Source: an uncultured Bacilli bacterium (GTDB lineage Bacteria; Bacillota_I; Bacilli_A; RF39; UBA660). From it: 64,000 nucleotides of DNA. Where the stretch lies: positions 1 through 64,000 of the forward strand of contig CAKPMY010000008.1 in NCBI GenBank assembly GCA_934168245.1, in the 5' to 3' direction. Positions 26,753 to 36,057 of this stretch are shown here, piece after piece. The notes under the pieces were generated by a model that worked only from the letters and a program-made list of their open reading frames with translations, was not told the DNA's origin and searched no databases. The first letter of the stretch is position 1. Each line of letters starts with the position of its first letter. Made by a program: the position numbers and the translations under genes.

Positions 26753-28313
26753 TATTAAAATAAAAGTAGAAGAAGATTCCACTAAAAAATTACAAGCCAA
26801 AGTATCAAAAATTCTTAATCTAAATGAAGACTCCATCGAAGAACTAACTATTCATAAAAAGAGTCTTGATGCCAGAAATAAAAGTGAAATGTTTTATATT
26901 TACGAAGTAGATATCAAAGTACCATTTGAGGAAAAACTTCTCAAAAAATATGCTTCTCCTAATATTTATAAAACACCAATCGAAGAATATTCTTTTCCTA
27001 AAGAAAAAGTCACTATTGAAAGTCCTATAATTGTAGGATCTGGTCCCGCCGGTTTATTTGCTGCCTACATTCTAGCAGAACATGGCTATAATCCAATCAT
27101 AATTGAACAAGGCGAAAGAGTAGAAGACCGTCTTAAATCAATCGAACAATTCTTTGAAACTGGCAAATTAAATCCTACCTCGAATGTACAGTTCGGTGAA
27201 GGTGGAGCCGGAACTTTTTCTGACGGCAAGTTAAATACTTTAGTAAAAGACAAGGAATTTAGAGGTAAAAAAGTCTTTGAAATATTTGTTGAAAATGGTG
27301 CTCCAGAGGAAATAATGTATTTAAAAAATCCTCATATTGGAACAGACCTCTTAAGAAAAATAATTATTAATATGCGTAATAAAATGTTATCTCTAGGTGC
27401 TACATTCTACTACAATACCAAACTAACTAACTTAATTATAAAAGACAACACTCTAGAAGCAATCGAGGTAAATAATTCTAAAATCATACCTTGTAAAAAC
27501 CTCCTTCTAGCAATCGGTCATAGTGCCAGAGACACCTTCTACATGTTAAATAAAAATAACATTTCTATGACTTCTAAAGCCTTCGCCATAGGTCTTAGAA
27601 TAGAACATCCGCAAGAGATGATTAATCTTAGTCAGTACGGCGAAAAGTATGCCAAAATTCTTCCTCCAGCCAGTTATAAATTAACTTATCAAACTAAAGA
27701 TAATAGGGGAGTATATTCATTCTGTATGTGTCCAGGAGGATATGTCGTAAATGCCTCTAGTGAAGAAGGACATCTTGCTATAAACGGCATGAGTAATCAT
27801 GCTCGTGATAGTAAAAATGCCAATAGTGCCTTAGTTGTAACTATTACAAAAGATGATTTTGGAAATGATCCATTATCCGGAATAGAGTTTCAAAGAAAAT
27901 TAGAAAAGAAAGCTTACACTCTAGAAAACGGTAAAATTCCTACTCAACTCTTAAAAGATTTTTATGCTAACAAAAAATCAACCACTCTAGGCAACGTCGA
28001 AGTAATTACTAAAGGAGCATATGCTCTAAGTAACTTAAATGACATCTTACCACCTTATGTTTCAGTCGCTATTAAAGAGGCTATTCCTAATTTTGCTACT
28101 AAAATAAAAGGTTATGATCGTGAAGATGCACTTCTTTTAGGTATTGAGAGTAGAACTTCATCTCCTGTCCGTATCCTAAGAGATGAGACTGGTATGAGTA
28201 ATATAAAAGGTCTTTATCCAGTAGGTGAAGGAGCAGGCTATGCTGGTGGTATTACCACTGCTGCCATGGATGGTTTAAAAATAGCCGAACACTTAATTAA
28301 CAATAATTCCTAA
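26736..28313 (+). CDS. FAD-dependent dehydrogenase-like flavoprotein (COG2509 type)
   Basis: About 525 residues. A small N-terminal ferredoxin-like domain (about 1-80) precedes the Rossmann motif VGSGPAGLFAAYILAEHGY, the conserved GEGGAGTFSDGKLNT loop, CMCPGGYVVNASSEEGH and the C-terminal GEGAGYAGGITTAAMDG. These identify the uncharacterised FAD-dehydrogenase family. A GTG at 26727 is in frame, but AGGTGAT is the ribosome binding site and the ATG at 26736 is preferred. It overlaps the end of the preceding flavoprotein gene, so the two are translationally coupled. Confidence 0.87.
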   Translation: MLRIHNIKIKVEEDSTKKLQAKVSKILNLNEDSIEELTIHKKSLDARNKSEMFYIYEVDIKVPFEEKLLKKYASPNIYKTPIEEYSFPKEKVTIESPIIVGSGPAGLFAAYILAEHGYNPIIIEQGERVEDRLKSIEQFFETGKLNPTSNVQFGEGGAGTFSDGKLNTLVKDKEFRGKKVFEIFVENGAPEEIMYLKNPHIGTDLLRKIIINMRNKMLSLGATFYYNTKLTNLIIKDNTLEAIEVNNSKIIPCKNLLLAIGHSARDTFYMLNKNNISMTSKAFAIGLRIEHPQEMINLSQYGEKYAKILPPASYKLTYQTKDNRGVYSFCMCPGGYVVNASSEEGHLAINGMSNHARDSKNANSALVVTITKDDFGNDPLSGIEFQRKLEKKAYTLENGKIPTQLLKDFYANKKSTTLGNVEVITKGAYALSNLNDILPPYVSVAIKEAIPNFATKIKGYDREDALLLGIESRTSSPVRILRDETGMSNIKGLYPVGEGAGYAGGITTAAMDGLKIAEHLINNNS

Positions 28314-28395
28314 TCTGGCCTTTAAAAAATACGAAAAATATGTTATCATAATGACAATTGATTAATGTAGCGAATCAATTAGAAAGAGAGATAAA

Positions 28396-29067
28396 ATGGA
28401 ATATTATATATTAACAATACTTGCTTTTGTAATAACTATTACTGCTCAAATATTTGTAAATAGTAGTTATGCCAAAACAAGAAAAATAAAGAATAAACAT
28501 AATCTAACTGGCGAAGAAGTAGCGAGAACTATTCTTGATAAAAATGGCCTAAAAAATGTCCGCATAGAGGAAGTGTATGGAACTCTAGGTGATCATTATG
28601 ACCCTAGAACAAAAACAGTTCGTCTATCAAGTGATATTTTTCGCAACACTTCTATTGCCTCAGCCAGTGTAGCAGCTCATGAATGTGGTCATGCTATTCA
28701 AGATAAGGATGATTATACTTTCTTAAGAATAAGACATGCGCTTATTCCCCTTGTCAGTATTTCATCTCAAGCCGGCTATGTCGTTATTATGATAGGAGTA
28801 CTATTTTCACTTGTTGACCTAATCTGGGTTGGTATTTTAATGGAAGTACTAATCTTACTTTTTCAATTAATAACTCTACCGGTAGAATTTAATGCCTCAT
28901 CCCGAGCCCTAAAAAATCTCCAAGAATTAAATCTACTAGAAAAAAGTGAAATAAAATATTCTCGTAAAATGCTAGGAGCCGCTGCTATGACTTATGTCGC
29001 ATCAGTTGCCGCTGCTGTTTTAGAAATATTAAGACTACTCCTAATATTTAACCGAAGAAATGATTAG
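28396..29067 (+). CDS. Membrane zinc metallopeptidase, YugP-like
   Basis: 223 residues. An N-terminal helix (about 3-23), a cytoplasmic or surface domain, then the HExxH zinc site (AAHECGHAIQ, near residue 95), two further helices (about 125-165) and a C-terminal helix (about 193-215). LPVEFNASSRAL (about 170-181) is the conserved third-ligand region of the YugP family. Substrates are unknown. The ribosome binding site is AAAGAGAGAT. An extended -10-like TGTTATCAT sits about 50 bases upstream. Confidence 0.88.
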   Translation: MEYYILTILAFVITITAQIFVNSSYAKTRKIKNKHNLTGEEVARTILDKNGLKNVRIEEVYGTLGDHYDPRTKTVRLSSDIFRNTSIASASVAAHECGHAIQDKDDYTFLRIRHALIPLVSISSQAGYVVIMIGVLFSLVDLIWVGILMEVLILLFQLITLPVEFNASSRALKNLQELNLLEKSEIKYSRKMLGAAAMTYVASVAAAVLEILRLLLIFNRRND

Positions 29068-29099
29068 TATTTCAGCCATTGAAATACTTTTTCTTTTTT
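29066..29099 (+). terminator. Intrinsic terminator overlapping the stop codon of the YugP-like gene
   Basis: AGTATTTCA (29066-29074) pairs with TGAAATACT (29080-29088) across a 5-base loop, followed by TTTTCTTTTTTCC. The stem begins inside the TAG stop codon. Confidence 0.85.
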
Positions 29100-29206
29100 C
29101 CATAAAATGTGATACAATAAAAACACGAAAAAAATTCAATTAATATTTATAAAAACAAAAACATTGTAAACTAACAAAAAATAAGTACATAAACAAAAAA
29201 GAATTA

Positions 29207-29235
29207 TTGACTAAACATTTTATAAATATTATCAT
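29207..29235 (+). promoter_or_regulatory. Promoter upstream of the 29253-30537 operon
   Basis: TTGACT (29207-29212), a 17-base spacer and TATCAT (29230-29235). A second possible start lies upstream: an extended -10 TGATACAAT at 29110-29118. The 3-gene unit therefore may have two promoters. Confidence 0.6.
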
Positions 29236-29252
29236 TATAAAAGAGGTGTAAT

Positions 29253-29828
29253 ATGTACTACAATAGAAAAAAATACATTTTAAAAAATGTTATTATAATT
29301 ACCTTTATCCTTTTAGTTGCTACCGTCGCAACTCATAATATCTATTATAAGTTTACAAAAGAAAGAGATGTTGACTATAGTTCAGAGTCTCTTGATATAG
29401 TATTTCATGATGTTGATGGAGCAGAAATTGATATAACAAAACCAACACTTGTAAATGATGCGATTGGTCTATCTTCTAAGGCTTATACACTAACTATTAA
29501 AAATAACCTAACAGAACCAGTTGACTATCAGTTAAAACTAGTTGACAATGCCGACAAGATTATTTCTGATGACTGTGCCACTCTTCAAATACCTAAAGAG
29601 TTAATAAGAGTAGCAGTTAAAGAAGATTCTTCTAAAAATAACATCTATACTTTAGGAGAACTTACAAATGGTATTCTAGATTTAGGTGAGATAGATGCTC
29701 TAGCTGAAAAGAATTATTCAATTAGAATTTGGGTAACTAATGCAACTGATCTAAATGTTTCAAAAAGTCTTCACTACCATGGAACAATCCAAGTAGTAGA
29801 AAAAGGAACGGACTTAGCCGTTAGATAG
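29253..29828 (+). CDS. Membrane-anchored extracytoplasmic protein of unknown function
   Basis: 191 residues. A short basic N-terminus is followed by one helix (about 12-30), giving a type II anchor or uncleaved signal. The rest (about 35-185) is beta-rich with Ig-like spacing (LTIKNNLTEPVDYQLKLVDN, then YSIRIWVTNATDL), reminiscent of small surface beta-sandwich proteins such as the TasA/CalY group. That likeness is impressionistic. It lies 9 bases before the DUF177-rpmF pair, an odd partner for ribosomal genes. The ribosome binding site is AAGAGGTG. Confidence 0.65.
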   Translation: MYYNRKKYILKNVIIITFILLVATVATHNIYYKFTKERDVDYSSESLDIVFHDVDGAEIDITKPTLVNDAIGLSSKAYTLTIKNNLTEPVDYQLKLVDNADKIISDDCATLQIPKELIRVAVKEDSSKNNIYTLGELTNGILDLGEIDALAEKNYSIRIWVTNATDLNVSKSLHYHGTIQVVEKGTDLAVR

Positions 29829-29837
29829 GAGTCTTAT

Positions 29838-30323
29838 ATGGAGATAGATTTAAGTTTATTACATAGTAAAACAAAAGAAGAAATAGATATTACTAATATT
29901 TATACAATTCCTAAAGAGTATTATGAATCGACAATCGTTGAAAAAGCAGAAAATATTAAAGTAACTGGTAAAGTTTATATGGCTGCATCCACGGATGATG
30001 CTGATGAAGAAGAAGACTACATCAAAGCCAAAATAGAAGGGGATATAATCTTAACAGACTCTATCTCTCTAGAACCAATTTCTTATCCAATTTCTATCGA
30101 TTTTGATGATATTTTGGAGCAAAATTGCAAAAAAGATGAAAATACACTTGATATATTTCAGTTTTTATGGGAAAATATTGTACTGGAGATCCCCTTACAA
30201 TTTACTAAGGTTAAAGATCTCAGTAAATTTCATGGGGATGGATGGAAATTAGTTAGTGAAGATGAACTAGCAACAAGAAATAATCCATTTTCTGATTTAT
30301 TAAAAGATTTCGAAGAGGAGTGA
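29838..30323 (+). CDS. DUF177 (YceD/YlbN) family protein
   Basis: 161 residues placed directly before rpmF, the conserved position of DUF177 genes in bacteria. The protein is acidic, with the family's central VTGKVYMAAS-type strand, an acidic cluster DDADEEEDY, and a C-terminal segment WRNN-like in others (here ATRNNPFSDLLKDF). YceD homologues have been linked to 23S rRNA accumulation. The usual CxR/C cysteines between strands are absent here. It ends with a UGA stop codon. Confidence 0.8.
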   Translation: MEIDLSLLHSKTKEEIDITNIYTIPKEYYESTIVEKAENIKVTGKVYMAASTDDADEEEDYIKAKIEGDIILTDSISLEPISYPISIDFDDILEQNCKKDENTLDIFQFLWENIVLEIPLQFTKVKDLSKFHGDGWKLVSEDELATRNNPFSDLLKDFEEE

Positions 30324-30327
30324 TAAT

Positions 30328-30537
30328 ATGATGAAGTTAGACATTCAAATGTTTGCTGTTCCATTCCGTAAAGTTTCAAAGACAAGAAAGAGAATGAGAA
30401 GAAGTCACAATGCAATGGAAATACCAGGCGTTAGTAAATGTCCAAGTTGTGGTGAAATGATTAAACCACACAGAGTATGTCCAAAATGTGGAAACTATAA
30501 AGGCAACAAAGTAGTAGAAGTAAAAGAAGCTGAGTAA
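30328..30537 (+). CDS. rpmF: Ribosomal protein L32 with an L27-like cleavable N-terminal leader
   Basis: 69 residues. From residue 10 it is a standard L32: AVPFRKVSKTRKRMRRSH, then the zinc ribbon CPSCG..CPKCG. Residues 1-9 (MMKLDIQMF) are extra and almost the same as the leader of L27 in this window (LKLDIQLF before AHH). In S. aureus, L27 is cut by Prp after LNLQFF, directly before Ala. A cut after Phe9 here would leave AVPFRK, exactly the N-terminus of ordinary L32 after Met removal. The ribosome binding site GAGGAG (30315-30320) is correctly spaced for this ATG, while no ribosome binding site precedes the internal ATG at 30349, so the leader is translated. Processing by Prp is inference. 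Confidence 0.93.
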   Translation: MMKLDIQMFAVPFRKVSKTRKRMRRSHNAMEIPGVSKCPSCGEMIKPHRVCPKCGNYKGNKVVEVKEAE

Positions 30538-30550
30538 TCAGTTTTTTTTA
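30527..30550 (+). terminator. Intrinsic terminator of rpmF with the stop codon in its loop
   Basis: AAGCTGA (30527-30533) pairs with TCAGTTT (30538-30544, one G-U pair) across GTAA, followed by a T run. The TAA stop codon forms most of the loop. Confidence 0.7.
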
Positions 30551-30573
30551 TTTCTTTTTTTTAGCTTTAACGA

Positions 30574-30579
30574 TATAAT
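30574..30579 (+). promoter_or_regulatory. -10 element upstream of addB
   Basis: A consensus TATAAT lies 17 bases before the preferred addB start and directly after the rpmF terminator; no convincing -35. Confidence 0.5.
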
Positions 30580-30595
30580 AAACATGGTGATAAAA

Positions 30596-32926
30596 ATGCA
30601 AGATACGACACAATCAACAACTTTAATAATTTGTCCTAATGAGACAAAAATGAAACTATTAAAAGATTCATCTTCTAAAAATGAATTACTAAATATAAAA
30701 TTCATGACCAAAGAAGAATATAAAAATATCTATTATTTTTCTTATGATGAAAAAACATTAGCCTATCTAATGAAAAAATATAACTACAATATCGATGTCT
30801 GTAAAGTCTACTTAAACAACTTATACGTAATAGATGAGGCTAAGACTTATAAAAGTCCTAAACTAAACTTCTTAAAAGATCTAAAAAAAGAATTACTCCA
30901 AGAAAATCTTTTAATTATCAATAAAACCTACAAAGATTATTTAAAAGATAAACCTATCATTGTCAAAAACGAATATAACCTAGATAAATATGAAGAGGAA
31001 ATGCTAAATCTAAAACCAACAACTTATCAAAGTATAAAACTAGAAACTCCAGTAGTAGAATGTAAAACTATCGAAGAAGAAGTAAACTATGTTTGTCTAA
31101 AAATACTAGACCTTCTAAAACAAAATGTTCCTCTAAATAAAATTTATCTAACCAATGTCCAACAAGAATATTTCTACATCTTAAAAAAAGTCTTTTCTTA
31201 CTACCATATCCCAATAAACATCAATTTTAAGTATTCAATCTATTCAACTAAAGTAGTAAAAGACTTTCTAGGAACCGGTGAACTAGACTTAGAAAACACA
31301 AAGAAACTTCCTCTAAATAAAAAGATAATTAATATCTTATCATCCCTAACTAGTCTAGATGAAACATCTAAAGAATATAAAACTATTCTCCTAGACAAAC
31401 TTCAAAATACTTATCAAAGTCCAACTATTCTAAAAGATGCTGTTTCTATAAAAGATTTGTATAAAGAAACTTTCACTGACGATGAACATGTCTTTGTCCT
31501 AGGTTTCAACCAAGACGTCCTACCTAAAATGGAAAAAGATATCTCTTATATCAGTGATAAAGAAAAAGATGAAGTACCGTTATATAAAACTTCTTACTTA
31601 AATAAACGTAATAAAGAAACTCTAACATACATCTTATCTACTATAAAAAACTTATACCTATCTTATAAAATATCTACACCATTCAGTAGTTATTATAAAT
31701 CAAGCCTAATTACCGATTTATCTCTTCCAATCATCAAACCAGACTTAGATAATTATAACTCCTCAAATATCTATAACAGTCTTCGCCTTGCCACTAAACT
31801 AGATTTATATCACTTATACGGAGAAAAAGACGAAGTCCTAGAAAAACTCTACACTCACTATCAAATACCTTATAAGACTTACTCCAACGACTTTACTGGT
31901 CTAAATAAAGATGAATATCTAACTAACTTACCATATCCATTAAAACTATCTTATACCAGTCTTAATGCCTATAGTGAATGTAAGTTTAAATATTACATTA
32001 GACATGTCTTAAAACTAGAACCATATACTGATACTTTCCAAACTTATGTTGGAACTATGTATCATTACATCTTATCAATCTATAAAAAAACAAACTTTAA
32101 CTTTGAAGAAGAATACCAAAAATACTTAGAAAAAAGAGACCTTTCTCTAAAAGAAAAACTCTTACTAATTCGTATTAAAAAAGATCTTCTAAAACTAATA
32201 GATGTCCTAAATAAGCAAGACTTAATAACAGGTTATAACGATGCTTACTATGAAAAGAAAATAGATATCTACCTAAAGAAAAAAGTCTCTGTAATCTTTA
32301 CTGGAACCATCGATAAAATAATGTACTATCAAAATATTGAAGACACATACTTCTCAATAATTGATTATAAAACAGGTACCATCGATACTCATATCGAACC
32401 TATGAAATATGGTCTTCATATGCAACTACCTGTCTATCTTTACTTAATTCATTATTCTAAAGCCATTAAAAGCCCGATCTTTACCGGAATTTATTATCAA
32501 AATATTCTTTTCAATTATCCAACTTGGGATAAAGACATTACTAAAGTTAAAGACGACCAATACATGTTAAATGGCTACTCAACTGAAGATATTTCTATTC
32601 TTAGTCGCTTTGATTCTACCTATGAAAAAAGTACTTATATCAAAAGTTTATCTTATTCTGATGAGAAAGGTTTTAGTTATAACACCTCTAAAAAGATTCT
32701 AACTAACGATACCTTATATAACTTACTAAACTACACTAAAAACTATATATCAACCTCAACTGACAGTATCTTAGATGCCGACTTTAAAATAAATCCTAAA
32801 GTCTATTCTGGTATTAATGAATCTTGTAAGTTTTGTTCTTTCAATGACTTATGTTACATGAAGGAAAAAGACTTAGTATATCTAGAAAAACAAACTGACT
32901 TATCATTCTTAGGAGGTGATGAATAA
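30596..32926 (+). CDS. addB: AddB/RexB-like subunit, reduced, with PD-(D/E)XK nuclease and Fe-S site
   Basis: AddB and AddA form the helicase-nuclease that processes double-strand breaks for RecA. The C-terminal half has the RecB-type nuclease (SIIDYKTGT, with a preceding GTMYHYIL helix) and the four cysteines of the AddB Fe-S cluster: one in YSECKFKYYIRH, three in CKFCSFNDLC. The N-terminus lacks the Walker A motif of B. subtilis AddB, and the protein is about 777 residues instead of roughly 1170. It has thus lost much of the inactive helicase part. The frame is open from an ATG at 30584, but GGTGAT makes the ATG at 30596 the better start. Its stop overlaps the addA start (TAATG). Confidence 0.82.
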   Translation: MQDTTQSTTLIICPNETKMKLLKDSSSKNELLNIKFMTKEEYKNIYYFSYDEKTLAYLMKKYNYNIDVCKVYLNNLYVIDEAKTYKSPKLNFLKDLKKELLQENLLIINKTYKDYLKDKPIIVKNEYNLDKYEEEMLNLKPTTYQSIKLETPVVECKTIEEEVNYVCLKILDLLKQNVPLNKIYLTNVQQEYFYILKKVFSYYHIPININFKYSIYSTKVVKDFLGTGELDLENTKKLPLNKKIINILSSLTSLDETSKEYKTILLDKLQNTYQSPTILKDAVSIKDLYKETFTDDEHVFVLGFNQDVLPKMEKDISYISDKEKDEVPLYKTSYLNKRNKETLTYILSTIKNLYLSYKISTPFSSYYKSSLITDLSLPIIKPDLDNYNSSNIYNSLRLATKLDLYHLYGEKDEVLEKLYTHYQIPYKTYSNDFTGLNKDEYLTNLPYPLKLSYTSLNAYSECKFKYYIRHVLKLEPYTDTFQTYVGTMYHYILSIYKKTNFNFEEEYQKYLEKRDLSLKEKLLLIRIKKDLLKLIDVLNKQDLITGYNDAYYEKKIDIYLKKKVSVIFTGTIDKIMYYQNIEDTYFSIIDYKTGTIDTHIEPMKYGLHMQLPVYLYLIHYSKAIKSPIFTGIYYQNILFNYPTWDKDITKVKDDQYMLNGYSTEDISILSRFDSTYEKSTYIKSLSYSDEKGFSYNTSKKILTNDTLYNLLNYTKNYISTSTDSILDADFKINPKVYSGINESCKFCSFNDLCYMKEKDLVYLEKQTDLSFLGGDE

Positions 32927-35900
32927 TGGCTTGGACTCCTGAACAATTACAAGCAATAAATGAAGAAGGCAAAAATATTATTGTCTCTGCTGGAGCCGGT
33001 TCTGGAAAGACTGCGGTACTAACAGAACGAACTATTCGTAAATTAAAAACTGGTGTTCATATCAATGAATTATTAGTCCTAACTTTTACTAATGCTGCTG
33101 CTGCTGAAATGAAAGATCGTATTAGAAGAGCCATTAATAAAACTCCTGGCCTAGAAGAAGAGGCCAATCTAATAGATGGTGCCTACATCACAACCTTTGA
33201 CTCTTTCTCCTTATCAGTTGTTAAAAAGTACCATACTAAGTTAAATGTTAGTAATAATATCAAAATTACTGATGATGTTATCATCAATATTGAAAAAAAT
33301 AAAATTCTAGACGAGATCTTTGAAGAAAACTATTTATCTCCTAAAGAGAATTTTACTAATCTAATCAAAGACTTCTGTCTAAAAGATGATAAAGAATTAA
33401 AAGACTATATTCTAAATTCTTATAAAAAAATAGAGTTAAAGTATGACCGTAGCGAATATCTTTCTACTTATCTAGAAAACTATTATTCTAAGGAAAACCT
33501 TCAAAAACTTATCTCGGAATATATCTCTGTAATTTCTTCTTATCAAAAAGATATTACTAACTTAATAACGGACTTAAATTCATACTTTGATGGAACTTAC
33601 GTAACTAAAGTAAGTGATGCCTTAGAAAAATTCTTATCTGCTAAAACTTATGCTGAACTAAAAAATAGTCTTTTAGATGTAAAATTACCTGCTGTTCCAA
33701 GAAACTCTGATGAAGAAGGTAAGAATATTAAGACAACTATTTCCTCGCTTATATCTGACGTCAAAGATTTATTAATTTATGAATCAGAAGAAGAAATGCA
33801 AGAAGAAATCCTATCAACTAAAGAGAATGCATCTGTAATAATTTCCATTCTAAAAGAACTAGATAAACGTATCCAAAACTATAAAAGAGAAAATGAAATC
33901 TATAACTTTACCGATATTGCTCATCTAGCCATTAAAGCAGTTAAAGAAAATCCGGATATTAGAGAAGAATTATCCGCTTCTTTTAATGAAATCTTAGTCG
34001 ATGAGTACCAAGACACTTCTGATACTCAAGAATTATTTATCTCTCTAATCTCCCATAATAATGTCTACATGGTAGGGGATATTAAACAATCAATCTATCG
34101 TTTCAGAAATGCTAATCCTTATATCTTTAAAGATAAATATGATACTTATCGTGATACTGATAAAGGTATTAAAATCGATCTAAATAAAAACTTCCGTTCC
34201 AGAAAAGAAGTCTTATCAAATATCAATCTTTTATTTGATTTATTCATGGATGATGAAATAGGAGGAGCAGCTTACCAAGAATCACATCGTATGGTCTTTG
34301 GTAACAATCTCTATATCGAAAAAGGCTCAACTGATCAAAACTATGACTTAGATGTTTTAACTTATGAACTAGAAAAGAATAGTCCTATTACTAAAGATGA
34401 ACGTGAAATATTTATAATCGGTCAAGATATCAAAGAAAAGATTGCCTCAAACTATCAAATCTTTGACAAAGACACTTCAATCCTAAGAACCATCAACTAT
34501 TCAGATATCGTCATCTTACTAGATAAAAGTAAAAACTTTGACCTTTACAAGAAAATCTTTGAATACTTACACATTCCACTATCTATAGAAAAAGATTCAT
34601 CCCTTCGTAAAGATCAAGACATCTTAGTCATAAAAAGTCTTTTAAAGTTCTTAAAGTGTCTAAAAACATCCTCTTTCGATCAAGAATTTAAATATAGTTT
34701 TATCTCTCTAGCCAGAAGTTTCTTATTTAACTTACCAGATAATGAAATTTATCACTACTATGTTACAAATACATATAAAGAAACTGCTCTTTATCAAACT
34801 TGTCTAGAACTAGTAAAAAATATTGATACTATGTCTGCCGCAGAATACTTAGACTATATCTTAACAGAACTTCACTATGAAGAAAAACTTCTAACTATTG
34901 GTAGTATCTTATCATACCGTACTAGACTAGAATATATTTATAATCTAATAAATGACTATTCCTCATCAGGTAACACTATCTATGACTTTATTGAATACCT
35001 AGATGAAATCTACAATAACGACTATGACTTAAAATTCAAAGTAAATGAATCAAGTACCAATAGTTGTAAAATTATGACTATTCATAAATCTAAAGGTCTA
35101 GAATTCCCAATCTGTTACTTTGCTGGTTTTACTAGTAACTTTAATATTAGTGAACTAAAAGAAAAGATAATTTTCGATAATAAATATGGCCTAGTTCTAC
35201 CAAAAGTAGATGAATACTATAAAGAAACAATTATTAAAACACTTCTTAAAAGAAACACTAAAAAAGAAGAAATATCTGAACGTATTAGGCTTTTATATGT
35301 TGCCTTAACTAGAGCCAAGGAAAAGATGATTATCGTTATTCCAACTCAAGAAGAGACAAAAGAAGTTACTTCTATTGTTCCAGTCTATGAACGTAGTAAA
35401 TATAATAGTTTCTTATCAATTTTAAAAAGTATATATTCCGTTCTTTTACCATACGTAATTTTAAAAGAACCAAACTGTACTAAAGACTATTTAAAAACTA
35501 CTAAGCCTCAAGCCGAAAAAGAACTTATCCTTCCACAAGACAATTTAAAAGTAGAAGAAATATCTATTGAACCTTCTAAAGTAGAAGAAAGTCATTTTTC
35601 TAAAGAAACACTTCATATCTTCACTAAAGAAGAAAATGAATTATTAGAGTTTGGTACTAAAGTCCATGAACTTTTAGAAACACTAGACTTTACTAAACCA
35701 TTCTCTCTAGAATCAAAACACCTAGAACAAAAAATATCTGCCTTTATAAATTCTCCTCTTATCCAAGAAAACCTTAATTATCCAATGTATAAAGAATATG
35801 AATTTATTTATGAAGAAGATAATACTTTAGCCCATGGTATAATCGATTTATTAATCGAGACTCCAACCAAGATGTTTATTATCGATTACAAATTAAAAAA

Positions 35901-36033
35901 TATTGATGATTCTAACTATGATAAACAATTAAATGGCTATCGTAAAGTAATTAAAGAAAAAACCAAAAAAGAAGTATCTTGTTACTTATATTCAATTTTA
36001 GAAGAAAGATTTAGAGAAGTAGAGGAGATGTAA
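32926..36033 (+). CDS. addA: AddA ATP-dependent helicase-nuclease subunit
   Basis: 1035 residues, a UvrD/RecB-type superfamily 1 helicase: Walker A SAGAGSGKTAVL (about 21-32), motif Ia LTFTNAAAAEM, motif II VDEYQDT, motif III GDIKQSIYRFR, motif IV region TIHKSKGLEFP, motif VI RLLYVALTRAKE. The C-terminal nuclease has GTKVHELLETL and IIDYKLKN, the catalytic D-x-K. Together these fit AddA. It is shorter than B. subtilis AddA (about 1230). It uses the ribosome binding site AGGAGGTGAT inside the end of addB, with a 1-base overlap of stop and start. Confidence 0.93.
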   Translation: MAWTPEQLQAINEEGKNIIVSAGAGSGKTAVLTERTIRKLKTGVHINELLVLTFTNAAAAEMKDRIRRAINKTPGLEEEANLIDGAYITTFDSFSLSVVKKYHTKLNVSNNIKITDDVIINIEKNKILDEIFEENYLSPKENFTNLIKDFCLKDDKELKDYILNSYKKIELKYDRSEYLSTYLENYYSKENLQKLISEYISVISSYQKDITNLITDLNSYFDGTYVTKVSDALEKFLSAKTYAELKNSLLDVKLPAVPRNSDEEGKNIKTTISSLISDVKDLLIYESEEEMQEEILSTKENASVIISILKELDKRIQNYKRENEIYNFTDIAHLAIKAVKENPDIREELSASFNEILVDEYQDTSDTQELFISLISHNNVYMVGDIKQSIYRFRNANPYIFKDKYDTYRDTDKGIKIDLNKNFRSRKEVLSNINLLFDLFMDDEIGGAAYQESHRMVFGNNLYIEKGSTDQNYDLDVLTYELEKNSPITKDEREIFIIGQDIKEKIASNYQIFDKDTSILRTINYSDIVILLDKSKNFDLYKKIFEYLHIPLSIEKDSSLRKDQDILVIKSLLKFLKCLKTSSFDQEFKYSFISLARSFLFNLPDNEIYHYYVTNTYKETALYQTCLELVKNIDTMSAAEYLDYILTELHYEEKLLTIGSILSYRTRLEYIYNLINDYSSSGNTIYDFIEYLDEIYNNDYDLKFKVNESSTNSCKIMTIHKSKGLEFPICYFAGFTSNFNISELKEKIIFDNKYGLVLPKVDEYYKETIIKTLLKRNTKKEEISERIRLLYVALTRAKEKMIIVIPTQEETKEVTSIVPVYERSKYNSFLSILKSIYSVLLPYVILKEPNCTKDYLKTTKPQAEKELILPQDNLKVEEISIEPSKVEESHFSKETLHIFTKEENELLEFGTKVHELLETLDFTKPFSLESKHLEQKISAFINSPLIQENLNYPMYKEYEFIYEEDNTLAHGIIDLLIETPTKMFIIDYKLKNIDDSNYDKQLNGYRKVIKEKTKKEVSCYLYSILEERFREVEEM

Positions 36034-36046
36034 TAATCTCCTTTTC
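36024..36046 (+). terminator. Intrinsic terminator of addA overlapping its stop codon
   Basis: GGAGAT (36024-36029) pairs with ATCTCC (36036-36041), followed by TTTTC; the TAA stop lies in the loop. The IS481-like element inserted just after it. Confidence 0.65.
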
Positions 36047-36049
36047 ATA

Positions 36050-36056
36050 ATTGTAA
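36050..36056. repeat. Left copy of likely target-site duplication ATTGTAA
   Basis: Identical to 37144-37150 on the other side of the insertion sequence; one extra A separates it from the left inverted repeat. Confidence 0.6.
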
Positions 36057-36057
36057 A

